Origin: an uncultured Clostridia bacterium
Lineage (GTDB): Bacteria; Bacillota; Clostridia; Christensenellales; Borkfalkiaceae
Reading direction: 5' to 3'
Assembly: GCA_947624445.1 (NCBI GenBank)
Contig: CANQKF010000002.1
Span: 88,445-152,444 of the forward strand
DNA length: 64,000 nucleotides
Numbering within the stretch: the stretch's first letter is position 1; each line of letters opens with the position of its first letter. Under the pieces are notes generated by a model that saw nothing but the letters and a program-made list of their open reading frames with translations, did no database searches and was not told where the DNA came from. The translations under genes were made by a program, and so were the position numbers. This document shows positions 14,234-22,433 of the stretch, piece by piece.

Positions 14234-15244
14234 ATGAAGGTACTCGTCACAGGAGGCGCGGGCTACATCGGCTCGCACACCGTCGTGGAACTGCTCCAAG
14301 CAGGGCACGAAGTCATCGTCGTCGATAATCTCTCCAACGCGAGCCGCAAGGCGATTGCGCGGGTGGAGGAGATCACGGGCAAAGAGGTCATTTTTTACGA
14401 GAACGACGTGCGCGACCGCGCCGCGCTCGAACTCATCTTCACCGCGCACGATCTCGATTGGGTCATCCATTTCGCGGGGCGCAAAGCGGTGGGGGAGAGC
14501 GTGGAAAAGCCCATCGAATATTACGACAACAATTTGGTCTCCACGCTCGTCCTGCTCGAGACGATGCAAAAGTTCGGCGTGAAGCGGATCGTGTTCTCCT
14601 CTTCCGCAACGGTCTACGGCGACCCCGCCGAACTGCCCCTCAAGGAGACTTCGCCCCTCCGCCCGACGACGAATCCGTACGGCGCCACCAAAGTGATGCA
14701 GGAGCAGATGCTCTGCGACGTGTGCAGGGCGGATCCCGCGTTCACGGCGGTGCTCCTGCGCTACTTCAACCCCGTCGGCGCGCATCCGAGCGGAAAGATC
14801 GGCGAGGACCCGAAGGGCATCCCCAACAACCTGATGCCCTACGTCGCGCAGGTGGCGAGCGGAAAGCTCTCCCGCATCGGCGTATTCGGCAACGATTATC
14901 CGACGCCCGACGGCACGGGCGTGCGCGATTATATCCACGTCGTGGACCTCGCGAAGGGGCACGTCGCGGCGCTCGACGGCGTAAAAGGACGGGGGGCGTA
15001 TGTTTATAATCTCGGTACGGGCAAGGGATACAGCGTGCTCGAGATGATCGCGGCGTTCTCCAAAGCGTGCGGAAAACCGCTGCCCTACGAGATCAAGCCC
15101 CGCCGCGCGGGCGACATCGCCGCATGCTACGCCTCCGCCGAAAAGGCCGAGCGCGAATTGGGTTGGCGCGCGCAGTTCGACCTCGAGCGGATGTGCGCCG
15201 ACCAGTGGAATTGGCAAAAACACAACCCGAACGGCTATGAATAA
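14234..15244 (+). CDS. galE: UDP-glucose 4-epimerase GalE
   Basis: A 336-residue extended-SDR epimerase interconverting UDP-glucose and UDP-galactose, perhaps also their N-acetyl forms. It has the Rossmann GGAGYIGSH at the N-terminus, the catalytic SSSATVYG Ser and the NPYGATK Tyr-Lys pair, and the [12 protein letters not shown] and RRAGDIA segments typical of GalE. The ATG at 14234 has a perfect AAGGAGGT nine bases upstream, so a longer in-frame start at 14219 was rejected. It lies between the hydrogenase and the ROK-nagB-nagA run and is probably co-transcribed with the latter, linking it to amino-sugar and envelope precursor supply. Confidence 0.96.
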   Translation: MKVLVTGGAGYIGSHTVVELLQAGHEVIVVDNLSNASRKAIARVEEITGKEVIFYENDVRDRAALELIFTAHDLDWVIHFAGRKAVGESVEKPIEYYDNNLVSTLVLLETMQKFGVKRIVFSSSATVYGDPAELPLKETSPLRPTTNPYGATKVMQEQMLCDVCRADPAFTAVLLRYFNPVGAHPSGKIGEDPKGIPNNLMPYVAQVASGKLSRIGVFGNDYPTPDGTGVRDYIHVVDLAKGHVAALDGVKGRGAYVYNLGTGKGYSVLEMIAAFSKACGKPLPYEIKPRRAGDIAACYASAEKAERELGWRAQFDLERMCADQWNWQKHNPNGYE

Positions 15245-15256
15245 GAGGAGAACCCA

Positions 15257-16615
15257 ATGAAGAAGTGGATCCGTCCCGTGCACGACCCCAAATTTTATCC
15301 GATGATCGCCGCCCTCGAGGACTTCGACGCGGCGGTCGCGAAGGCGCCCTCCGCCGAGGTGACCCTCGTCGTGGAGCGCAGCGGCGGCTATAATTATATC
15401 TATACGTACCGTGCCTTTGCGGACGGCGTCGACGACGCGTGGAATTTCCGCATCGCCGATCGGCTCGCAAAGACCATTCTTTGGGTGTGCGGCGGATACA
15501 AGATCGGCGTCTGCGGCAGCCCCGCGATCGCAGGGTACCTCAAAAAGGCGTACCGCATGGGCGGCGCCCGCGCCTTCGACGCAGACTTCATGCGCGGCGT
15601 CTATGAGCGCCCCTTCGAGGTTACGGAGCTCGAAAGCGTCCCCGCGCCCAAGCGCAACAACATCAAGGTCGGCGGGCACCTCGAGGGGTGCAGGATCGGC
15701 TTCGACGCGGGCGGCAGCGACCGCAAGGTGAGCGCCGTCATCGACGGAGAGGTCGTCTACAGCGAAGAGGTCGTCTGGCATCCCAAGACGGAGGAGGACC
15801 CGCACTATCACTACGAGGGCGTGCTCGCCGCGATGAAGACGGCGGCGTCCAAGATGCCCCGCGTCGACTGCATCGGCGTCTCTTCGGCGGGCGTCTATAT
15901 CGACAACAAGATCATGGTTGCCTCGCTGTTTTTAAAAGTGGACAAGGAGAAATACGGGGCGTACATCCGCGATCTCTATCTCAACGTCGCCAAGGAGATG
16001 GGCGCGCCCATCGAAGTCGCCAACGACGGCGACGTCACCGCGCTCGCGGGGAGCATGGAGCTCGGCGAAGGCAGGGTGCTCGGCATCGCGATGGGCACGA
16101 GCGAGGCGGCGGGCTACATCAACGCCGAGGGCGGGCTCAACGGCTGGCTTTCCGAGCTCGCCTTCGCGCCCGTCGATTATCGCGCGGACGCCGCGCAGGA
16201 CGAATGGAGCGGGGACTACGGCGTCGGCTGCAAATATTTCTCGCAGGACGCCGTCATCAAGCTCGCCGAGCAGGGCGGCTACCGCTTCGACGCCCGCCTC
16301 ACGCCCGCCGAAAAGCTCAAGGTCATCCAGCGCTTCGCCGAAAACGGCGATCCGTTCGCCCTGCAGATCTTCGACGACATCGGCGTCTACCTCGCCTACA
16401 CGCTTCCCTACTATGCGAAGTTCTACGAGATCAAGCACGTGCTCTTGCTCGGGCGGGTGATGAGCGGCAAGGGGGGCAACCGCGTGCTCGCCTCCTGCAC
16501 ACGCACGCTCGCCGAGGCGTTCCCCGAGCTCTCCTTCCATATCTCCACGCCCGACGAAGCCAACCGCAGGGTGGGGCAGTCGATCGCCGCGGCGTCCCTT
16601 CCCGAATGCAAATGA
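15257..16615 (+). CDS. ROK family protein (sugar kinase-like) with N-terminal extension
   Basis: A 452-residue protein. Residues 1-145 form an extension, followed by a ROK/actin-like ATPase domain beginning IGFDAGGSDRKVSAVIDG, where the phosphate-binding loop normally sits. IEVANDGDVTALAG holds the expected catalytic Asp region, and IAMGTSEAAGY the second phosphate loop. The classical ROK zinc motif is not obvious. The gene lies 15 bases before nagB and begins 12 bases after galE, so it may phosphorylate or sense an amino sugar such as N-acetylglucosamine or N-acetylmannosamine. AGAGGAGAA precedes the ATG. Related long ROK proteins are common in Clostridia, mostly uncharacterised. Confidence 0.85.
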   Translation: MKKWIRPVHDPKFYPMIAALEDFDAAVAKAPSAEVTLVVERSGGYNYIYTYRAFADGVDDAWNFRIADRLAKTILWVCGGYKIGVCGSPAIAGYLKKAYRMGGARAFDADFMRGVYERPFEVTELESVPAPKRNNIKVGGHLEGCRIGFDAGGSDRKVSAVIDGEVVYSEEVVWHPKTEEDPHYHYEGVLAAMKTAASKMPRVDCIGVSSAGVYIDNKIMVASLFLKVDKEKYGAYIRDLYLNVAKEMGAPIEVANDGDVTALAGSMELGEGRVLGIAMGTSEAAGYINAEGGLNGWLSELAFAPVDYRADAAQDEWSGDYGVGCKYFSQDAVIKLAEQGGYRFDARLTPAEKLKVIQRFAENGDPFALQIFDDIGVYLAYTLPYYAKFYEIKHVLLLGRVMSGKGGNRVLASCTRTLAEAFPELSFHISTPDEANRRVGQSIAAASLPECK

Positions 16616-16630
16616 ACAAGGAGAAACACC

Positions 16631-17353
16631 ATGAAGATTATCATCACAAAGGATTATGAGGAAATGAGCGACGAGGCGTTCCGCATGATGGCGGACGTCG
16701 TGAAGCGCGATCCCGCCGCGGTTTTGGGGCTTGCCACGGGCACGACGCCCCTCGGCCTCTACGCCCGCATGGCAAAGGATCACCGCGAGAACGGCACTTC
16801 CTACCGCCGCGTGCGCACCGTCAACCTCGATGAATATGCGGGGCTGGGCGCCGAGAGCGACCAGAGCTACGTTTGGTTCATGCGGGAGAACCTCTTCCGC
16901 CACCTCGATCTGCCCCTCGAAAACACCAATCTTCCCAACGGAAAGGCGGAGGACCTTCTCGCCGAGTGCGCCCGCTACAACGCCCTGCTCGCGACGATGC
17001 AGCAGGACATCCAGCTGCTCGGCATCGGCTCCAACGGGCACATCGCGTTCAACGAGCCCGGCACGCCCTTCGGCGCCGAGACGCACGTCGTCGACCTCGC
17101 CGAGAGCACCATCCGTGATAATGCCCGCCTCTTCGCAAGGGAGGAGGACGTGCCCCGCCGCGCGCTCACGATGGGGCTCAAAAACATCATGCACGCGAAG
17201 CAGATCCTGCTTCTCGCGAACGGCGCGAACAAGGCAAAGGCCGTCTGCGGGCTCGTAAAGGGGCCCGTCACCGAACAGCTCCCCGCGAGCGTGTTGCAGC
17301 TGCACCCGAACTGCGTGCTCGTCTGCGACGAAGCCGCGGCGGCGCTCCTTTGA
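16631..17353 (+). CDS. nagB: Glucosamine-6-phosphate deaminase NagB
   Basis: A 240-residue NagB that converts glucosamine 6-phosphate to fructose 6-phosphate and ammonia. Diagnostic blocks are GLATGTTPLGLYARM for phosphate binding, NLDEYAGLG with the catalytic Asp and Glu, and GIGSNGHIAFNEPG with the catalytic His. The length is close to the short Firmicutes form. AAGGAGAAA precedes the ATG. It sits in a run galE-ROK-nagB-nagA, so its substrate should come from the deacetylase encoded next and its product enters glycolysis. It runs opposite to glmS (36667-38418), which makes glucosamine 6-phosphate for the cell wall. Confidence 0.97.
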   Translation: MKIIITKDYEEMSDEAFRMMADVVKRDPAAVLGLATGTTPLGLYARMAKDHRENGTSYRRVRTVNLDEYAGLGAESDQSYVWFMRENLFRHLDLPLENTNLPNGKAEDLLAECARYNALLATMQQDIQLLGIGSNGHIAFNEPGTPFGAETHVVDLAESTIRDNARLFAREEDVPRRALTMGLKNIMHAKQILLLANGANKAKAVCGLVKGPVTEQLPASVLQLHPNCVLVCDEAAAALL

Positions 17354-17370
17354 GAGAAGTGGGGGGACGT

Positions 17371-18504
17371 ATGCAAGTATTTCGCAATGCGCTCGTCTAT
17401 TTTGAGGGCGAAGGCCTAAAACGGCGGGATCTCTTTTTCGATGGATATCTTCGGGAAGAGGAAGCGGGCGCCGAGGAGATCGCGCTCCCCGAGGACGCCG
17501 TCGTGCTCCCGGGGTTCGTCGATGAACACATCCACGGCGCGGGCGGCGCCGACGCCATGGACGGCACGCAGGAGGCGCTCTCCAAGATCGCCGCAACGCT
17601 CGTGCGGGAGGGAACGACGACCTTCCTCGCCACCACGATGACCCAGAGCCCCGCCGCGATCGAACGTGCGCTTTCCGCCGTGGATCGCTACATGCAGGCG
17701 CCCGCCGAGGGCGCGCGGCTTGCGGGCGTCCACCTCGAGGGGCCCTTCATCGCCGAAAAATACAGAGGCGCGCAGGCACTCGAATACGTCGCCCCGCCCG
17801 AGACCGAAGTCTTTGACCGCTACCAAAAAGCGAGCGGGGGGCACATCCGCGTCTGCACGCTCGCGCCCGAGCGGGAGGGCGCGGAGGCCTTCATCCGTCA
17901 CCTCACGGCGGCGGGCGTGCTCGTCTCCGTCGGGCATTCGGGGGCAAAATTCGCGGACGTCATGATGGCGGTCGGCGCGGGCGCAAAGCACGTCACCCAC
18001 ACCTTCAACGCGCAGTCGCCCCTGCACCACAGGGAAGCGGGGGTGGTCGGCGCCGCCCTTCTCTGCGACGCGCTCGATTGCGAGCTCATCTGCGACGGCA
18101 TCCACGTCTCGGTGCCCGCGATGCAGCTGCTCGCCAAGTGCAAGACGCCCCGCCATCTCATCCTCATCACCGACGCCATCCGAGCGAAGGGCATGGGCGA
18201 CGGGGAGAGCGAGCTCGGCGGCCAGAAAGTCTTTGTGCGCGGAGGCGAAGCGCGGCTTGCGGACGGCACCCTCGCGGGAAGCGTGCTCCCCATGAACATT
18301 GCCGTGAAGAACCTCACTGAGCGGGTGGGCGTGCCCTTCCTTTCCGCCGTCGACTGCGCGACGATCAACCCCGCGCGGGCGCTCGGTATGGACGGCGAGA
18401 TCGGCAGCATCCGCATGGGCAAGCGCGCCGACCTCACGGTGCTCGACCGCAATTTCGACGTCGTAATGACGGTCGTTGGCGGCAAGCCCGTCTACCGCCG
18501 TTGA
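17371..18504 (+). CDS. nagA: N-acetylglucosamine-6-phosphate deacetylase NagA
   Basis: A 377-residue amidohydrolase that removes acetate from N-acetylglucosamine 6-phosphate, feeding NagB. Metal and catalytic residues appear in order: DEHIHGAGG, the HLEGPF Glu, VGHSGA and THTFNA histidines, and the ITDAI catalytic Asp. The ATG at 17371 is preceded by GGGGGGACGT, a G-rich element that recurs at other places; a TTG at 17350, overlapping the nagB stop, would add seven residues. It is the last gene of the amino-sugar run, and no clear terminator follows in the 130 bases before the next promoter. Confidence 0.96.
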   Translation: MQVFRNALVYFEGEGLKRRDLFFDGYLREEEAGAEEIALPEDAVVLPGFVDEHIHGAGGADAMDGTQEALSKIAATLVREGTTTFLATTMTQSPAAIERALSAVDRYMQAPAEGARLAGVHLEGPFIAEKYRGAQALEYVAPPETEVFDRYQKASGGHIRVCTLAPEREGAEAFIRHLTAAGVLVSVGHSGAKFADVMMAVGAGAKHVTHTFNAQSPLHHREAGVVGAALLCDALDCELICDGIHVSVPAMQLLAKCKTPRHLILITDAIRAKGMGDGESELGGQKVFVRGGEARLADGTLAGSVLPMNIAVKNLTERVGVPFLSAVDCATINPARALGMDGEIGSIRMGKRADLTVLDRNFDVVMTVVGGKPVYRR

Positions 18505-18640
18505 TTAAAATCTTCCAAAAATAGCAATGCGGCCGCCGTTTCGGGCGGTCGTTTGCGCTACTTTTGCAAAAAAAGTCTGGGGATGTGGTCGATTATTTTC
18601 CTCCGCAACCTTATGTTGCGCCGCGGAAACGCAAAAGCCC

Positions 18641-18669
18641 TTGCACTTTGCGGAAAGACGTCGTATCCT
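18641..18669 (+). promoter_or_regulatory. Promoter of the XRE-repeat protein gene
   Basis: TTGCAC (18641-18646), 17-base spacer and TATCCT (18664-18669). The spacer begins TTTGCGGAAA, as does that of the promoter at 28401-28429. The rest of the stretch 18505-18640 shows no other clear feature. Confidence 0.68.
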
Positions 18670-18691
18670 GAAAGAAAAAAAGGAGAAACCT

Positions 18692-19540
18692 ATGACAACC
18701 GGTCAAAAGATCCTCGAATGCAGAAAGCGTGCGCGGCTCACGCAGGAGGAACTTGCCGAAAAGCTCGGCGTCACGCGGCAGGCGGTCTCGCGCTGGGAGC
18801 AGGACGTCACATTTCCCGAGACGGAGAGCGTGCTCAAAATGTGCAAACTCTTCCACGTCTCCGCCGACGCGCTGCTCTTCGGCGCGGAAGGGGGACCCGC
18901 AGACGAGGCGCGATCGGGCGACGCGTCCCCGTCCGAAGAACCGCATGCGGAGACCGCCGCAGAACCGACCGCAGCACCCGCCGCGGCGGAAGACGGATGG
19001 GGCAAGACGTGGGGCGTCATCGACCATGGCCGCAGTTTCCGCTTCGAATATATCTCCAAGCGGCGCGTCTTTGGGATGCCCCTCGTGCACATCAATCTCG
19101 GCGCTTGCCGCGCGCACGGCTTCTTCTCGATCGGGATCTTCTCGGCGGGGATCTTCTCGCTCGGGATCTTCTCGATGGGCGTCGTTTCGGCGGGCGTCTT
19201 TGCGCTCGGGCTCCTGGCATTTGGAAGTTTCGCGCTGGGCGGGCTCGCCTTTGCGGGCGTCGCCCTCGGGCTGTTCGCGTTTGGCGGCGTGGCGGTGGGG
19301 CTTGCCGCGTTCGGCGGGCTTGCCGTGGGGCAGATCGCCATCGGCGGCGCGGCGGTCGGGCAGTTCGCCGTGGGGGATTGGGCGCACGGCTGGCTCGCGG
19401 TGGGCGTCTCCCGCGCGAGCGGCACGCACACGTTTCTTCTGACGGACGGGCTCGAGGCGCTCTCCGCGTTTTTGGATGAAAACGTCGCCCCGTGGCTCGG
19501 TTCGGTCGTGCGGACCGCCGCAACGATCTTGCGCGGATAA
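18692..19540 (+). CDS. XRE-type regulator fused to a five-residue repeat domain
   Basis: A 282-residue protein. Residues 1-70 are an XRE/Cro helix-turn-helix (LTQEELAEKLGVTRQAVSRWEQ). An Ala/Glu/Pro-rich linker follows, then a short conserved segment, then about 19 consecutive five-residue units from residue 145 to 240 of the form G-x-[FVLIA]-[AS]-hydrophobic (for example GIFSA, GIFSL, GGVAV, GQIAI, GQFAV). The strict period of five suggests a pentapeptide-repeat-like right-handed beta-helix; its hydrophobicity could also mean membrane contact. A short C-terminal helix ends the protein. AAAGGAGAAA precedes the ATG at 18692. It is monocistronic between its promoter and a terminator. DNA-binding regulation is likely, the ligand unknown. 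Confidence 0.85.
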   Translation: MTTGQKILECRKRARLTQEELAEKLGVTRQAVSRWEQDVTFPETESVLKMCKLFHVSADALLFGAEGGPADEARSGDASPSEEPHAETAAEPTAAPAAAEDGWGKTWGVIDHGRSFRFEYISKRRVFGMPLVHINLGACRAHGFFSIGIFSAGIFSLGIFSMGVVSAGVFALGLLAFGSFALGGLAFAGVALGLFAFGGVAVGLAAFGGLAVGQIAIGGAAVGQFAVGDWAHGWLAVGVSRASGTHTFLLTDGLEALSAFLDENVAPWLGSVVRTAATILRG

Positions 19541-19550
19541 ATTCGGCAAA

Positions 19551-19585
19551 AAAATCTCCGTTCCGAACTGCGGAACGGAGATTTT
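19551..19585. terminator. Bidirectional terminator between convergent genes
   Basis: A perfect 15-bp stem (19551-19565 with 19571-19585, five-base loop) with A-rich and T-rich ends serves the XRE-repeat gene on the plus strand and the nitroreductase gene on the minus strand. Confidence 0.92.
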
Positions 19586-19592
19586 GCATGTC

Positions 19593-20132
19593 TTATAGGA
19601 TCGTGAGGACGTCCCCGAGGGGTTTGCGCTTCTTCTCGCGCACGGGGTAGCCCTCCGCGGGATCGCCGAGGGCGACGATCTCGGGGATGACGACGTTTTT
19701 CCCGAGCCCCAAAATTTCGCGGAGCTTTTCCTCATCCCGCCAGCCGAGGATGCAGCTGCCCACGCCCGCCGCCTCCGCCGCGAGCACGAGGTGGGCGGTG
19801 AGGATGCCGAGGTCGTTGCGCACGAACTCGTTCTCCTTGAACACTTCGCCGACCTTCATGAGCCCGCCGCTCCTTCCCGACGCCACGACGACGAGCGCCG
19901 TCGCCTTGGAGGCGAACTTGTTCATGCCGAGCCGCTGCACGTTTTTGAGGACGTCCGCCTTCTTTTCGCCGATCACTGCGATGAGCTGCCACGGCTGGGC
20001 GTTCATCGCGGAGGGCGCAAGGAGGGCGATGCGGCAGATGTTTTCGATGGTCTCCCGCGCCACGGGCGTATCCGAAAATTCTCTGCAACTCTGGCGCTTC
20101 AAGTAAAATTCTTCCAATGTTTTCAGGTCCAT
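19593..20132 (-). CDS. Nitroreductase family flavoprotein
   Basis: A 179-residue FMN-dependent oxidoreductase of the nitroreductase superfamily, which reduces nitro compounds, quinones or flavins with NAD(P)H. The N-terminal RQSCREFSDTPV arginine motif binds FMN phosphate, APSAMNAQPWQ is the second FMN contact, and AAEAAGVGSCILGW and ALGDPAEGYP are family hallmarks near the C-terminus. The length is typical of small clostridial members. The ATG at 20132 follows CGGAGAAAA. The DUF1295 gene begins its coding sequence 19 bases upstream on the same strand, so the two may be co-transcribed; the natural substrate is unknown. Confidence 0.93.
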   Translation of the reverse strand: MDLKTLEEFYLKRQSCREFSDTPVARETIENICRIALLAPSAMNAQPWQLIAVIGEKKADVLKNVQRLGMNKFASKATALVVVASGRSGGLMKVGEVFKENEFVRNDLGILTAHLVLAAEAAGVGSCILGWRDEEKLREILGLGKNVVIPEIVALGDPAEGYPVREKKRKPLGDVLTIL

Positions 20133-20151
20133 AATTTTTCTCCGATTTTGA

Positions 20152-21033
20152 TTATTTCGATGACATGGTGCCGCTTTTTTGCTTTTTAGGGAGGGGCAGG
20201 AAGATGCGCGTATCGCGCTTATAATTCGCGAAGCCTTCTTTCCGTGCCTGCCTGCCGTCGGCGATCGGAACGCTCACAAAGCAGAAGAGCATGGTATTCG
20301 CGAGCGCGCCCGCGAGCAGATACCAGCGCGTCGGCATGAGGCAGACGGCCGCAAGTCCCACGCCCCACCACATCAGGATCTCCCCGAGGTAGTTGGGGTG
20401 GCGGGCATACTTCCACAGCCCCGTGCGGATGAAGGGCGTCGTGCGGTGTTTGCGGTAGCGGTGCATCTGCACGTCCGCCGTGCCCTGCAAGAGGACGGCG
20501 AGCACCGAGAGGGCGAAGAACACCGCGCTTCCCGCGTTGAAGGCGGGCGCCTCGACGAAGGTGAACACGGCGGGCAAAATGCAGCCGTACACCACGAGGG
20601 TGGGCACGAGGTGGATCCCCACGAAATTCACGAAGAAGTAGCCCTTGCCCGTCTTTTCGCGGAGCATGGTATACCGCCAATCCTGGTGGGTGAGCCCGTG
20701 GAAGGTATACGCCCAGTTCGCGGTGAGCCGCACGCCCCAGAGCAGTACGGCGAGCAGGGGCAGGATCATCGCCGCGGTGAGCCGCCTTCCGATGGCAAAG
20801 GCGATCAGAATGACGACGGGCTGGACGCTCCAATAGGGATCGTAGACGGAGGCGTTGCGGAAGATGAGGCTGAAGAGGAAGGTCACGACGGTGGAAACGA
20901 CGTCCGCGATGAGGAGGGAGAGCCAGAAGGGAAGGGGAAGCGCGAGGTAGCAAAGGATCCCCGCCGCGCCCGCCAGGAGGTAGACGGCGCAAAGGATGGC
21001 GTAGCTCCACGCCCTGCTCTGTAAGAGTTTCAT
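20152..21033 (-). CDS. DUF1295 membrane protein (steroid reductase/ICMT-like fold)
   Basis: A 293-residue integral membrane protein with seven or eight helices. The C-terminal half carries GLWKYARHPNYLGEILMWWG, the cofactor-binding signature shared by DUF1295 proteins, steroid 5-alpha-reductases and isoprenylcysteine methyltransferases (shown here in two parts, KYARHPNYLGE and ILMWWG). A central DPYWSVQP segment is also typical of DUF1295. Its reaction is unknown; reduction or methylation of a lipid is likely from the fold. The gene lies 13 bases downstream of the lipase gene on the same strand and upstream of the nitroreductase gene, suggesting a small operon of lipid or redox enzymes. Confidence 0.87.
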   Translation of the reverse strand: MKLLQSRAWSYAILCAVYLLAGAAGILCYLALPLPFWLSLLIADVVSTVVTFLFSLIFRNASVYDPYWSVQPVVILIAFAIGRRLTAAMILPLLAVLLWGVRLTANWAYTFHGLTHQDWRYTMLREKTGKGYFFVNFVGIHLVPTLVVYGCILPAVFTFVEAPAFNAGSAVFFALSVLAVLLQGTADVQMHRYRKHRTTPFIRTGLWKYARHPNYLGEILMWWGVGLAAVCLMPTRWYLLAGALANTMLFCFVSVPIADGRQARKEGFANYKRDTRIFLPLPKKQKSGTMSSK

Positions 21034-21046
21034 AGGTGCTCCTTTT

Positions 21047-21826
21047 TCAAAATCCTAGCGCCGCGAGTTCCTCCGCGAGGCCGCAGTAAAAAGCGCACAC
21101 GCGCGCACGGTTTTTCTTTTTCAGACTAAACCCCGCGACTTCGGTGTGCGAAAGGGAGCATTCGAAGGCGTCGCCGCGGTAGTTGCCGAACGCAGCGGAC
21201 TGCACCGAGACGAGCCCGTCGGAGGGGGCTTGTTCGAGCCGCCGCGTGATGAGATAGGGGATGCCCATGATGAAGTCGTCGCGCCCGCGCTTCAGCGTCG
21301 TCGAATAGCTCCGGCAGTAGACGTTTGCGGGGACGGTGAGCCCGTCGATCGCCGCGTTGGGGGAGGCCTGCAACTCTCTGCAAACGGCGAGCGAATCGGG
21401 GTGCTTGTCGCGGAAGAGGCGATACCAGAAGTCCACCCAGAAGGCGATGAATTTCGTCAGGGGCCGCGGAAGATGAAAGATCCACGTCGCGATCTTTGCG
21501 CCGCGGTGGGGGGTCGAGAGGGTCGTGAGCGAGGCGACCTTCTCCGCCATGCCGAGGCGGCCGAGCATGTATTTTGCGTCCAGCCCGCCCTTGGAATGGG
21601 CGATGAGGTTGACTTTCTCCGCGCCCGTAGTTTCGAGGACGCGCAAAATATGCGCTTTGAGCAGGAGCGCGTTGGTTTCGATCGTGCCGAAGCCGTCGGT
21701 ATCGGCGGTGGAGACGGAGTTGCCCGCCGCTTCGAGCGCCCGCCCGATCCTCCCGAATGCGCGGATGAAGGCGATATCTTTCAACACGATCCCGTGGACG
21801 AGGACAATGGGATATTCGGTTGCCAT
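21047..21826 (-). CDS. Alpha/beta-hydrolase, triacylglycerol lipase-like
   Basis: A 259-residue lipase/esterase-fold protein. The oxyanion segment is IVLVHGIVLKD at the N-terminus and the nucleophile elbow is IAHSKGGLDA with Ser near residue 85, the AxSxG variant seen in family I lipases. SDGLVSVQSA and LSHTEVAG near the end supply the likely Asp and His of the triad. No signal peptide is present, so it appears cytoplasmic. The start at 21826 was chosen because the promoter at 21845-21873 would give a leader of only about 12 bases without a Shine-Dalgarno; a longer frame to 21907 overlaps the next gene and was rejected. Confidence 0.87.
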   Translation of the reverse strand: MATEYPIVLVHGIVLKDIAFIRAFGRIGRALEAAGNSVSTADTDGFGTIETNALLLKAHILRVLETTGAEKVNLIAHSKGGLDAKYMLGRLGMAEKVASLTTLSTPHRGAKIATWIFHLPRPLTKFIAFWVDFWYRLFRDKHPDSLAVCRELQASPNAAIDGLTVPANVYCRSYSTTLKRGRDDFIMGIPYLITRRLEQAPSDGLVSVQSAAFGNYRGDAFECSLSHTEVAGFSLKKKNRARVCAFYCGLAEELAALGF

Positions 21827-21844
21827 AAAAAATTTTATGCTCTC

Positions 21845-21873
21845 ATTATACGACGCAGCGATCCGTTTGTCAA
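21845..21873 (-). promoter_or_regulatory. Promoter of the lipase gene, inside the end of the XRE gene
   Basis: Minus-strand TTGACA (21868-21873) and TATAAT (21845-21850) with a 17-base spacer. The -35 overlaps the TGA stop of the upstream XRE gene. Confidence 0.85.
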
Positions 21874-22160
21874 CAGATCGTCTCGAGAAAGGCGGAGAGC
21901 GCCGCACGCTGCGCGGGCGTCAGCCGCTTGATCTTGGTGAACAGATTGTGGTCGTAGGTGTTTTCCGCGGCGCTCAACCCGAACAGCTCCTCGAGGCTCA
22001 CGTGAAAGACCTCGCTCATGCGCACCACCGTCTCGAGATCGGGCTCGTTGACGCCGTTTTCCCAATTACTCACGTTCCGCTGTGCGCTCGCGAGCTTTTC
22101 CGCCAGCTCCTTCTGGGTCATTTGGAATTCTTCCCGCAGTTCTCGGATTTTGAGTTGCAT
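21870..22160 (-). CDS. XRE-family transcriptional regulator
   Basis: A 96-residue regulator made almost entirely of a Cro/C1 helix-turn-helix: REEFQMTQKELAEKLASAQRNVSNWENG contains the two DNA-contacting helices (visible as MTQKELAEKL and QRNVSNWENG), followed by a helical tail, SPAQRAALSAFLE-like, that could dimerise. AGGAGG precedes the ATG at 22160. The lipase promoter overlaps its stop codon, so it could be regulated with, or regulate, the lipase-DUF1295-nitroreductase run. The 60 bases upstream are unusually AT-rich, with no single convincing promoter. Confidence 0.92.
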   Translation of the reverse strand: MQLKIRELREEFQMTQKELAEKLASAQRNVSNWENGVNEPDLETVVRMSEVFHVSLEELFGLSAAENTYDHNLFTKIKRLTPAQRAALSAFLETIC

Positions 22161-22381
22161 GCGCGCCTCCTGCTTCCACCAATTTATTTTCTATATTTTA
22201 CCAAAATTTTTTCTGAAATTCTCTTTGTTGCATTTTTTATTCTATAAAACAGAAATATAACTACTAAACAGACGAAAGGACCGCCGCGCGGAACGCGATG
22301 GGGAGGGCGGCACGGGCGGCCGATTTTGCAAGCGGAGGCCCGCAGGCCCCGAACGGCGCCTCTGTGCGCATTTCCGACCGA
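22161..22381. other. Intergenic stretch, AT-rich then GC-rich, no gene seen
   Basis: The first 90 bases are very AT-rich and probably hold the promoter of the XRE gene on the minus strand. The remainder is GC-rich. A 61-codon plus-strand frame at 22298 has no Shine-Dalgarno and reads through the transketolase terminator, so it was not called. Confidence 0.5.
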
Positions 22382-22413
22382 AAAGAGCGGCTCCCGTGCG
22401 GGAGCCGCTCTTT
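22382..22413 (-). terminator. Terminator of the transketolase gene
   Basis: A perfect 14-bp stem (22382-22395 with 22400-22413, loop of four) lies 20 bases after the transketolase stop; its minus-strand end is TCTTTTC. Confidence 0.85.
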
Positions 22414-22433
22414 CGGAACAATTTGCTTGAAAT

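Noticed and set aside
12572..15811. A 1,079-codon open frame on the minus strand
   Set aside because: It runs antisense to the hydrogenase, galE and ROK genes, whose motifs are unmistakable. Long antisense frames are expected in DNA this rich in GC; the translated product is low in complexity with no family motif.
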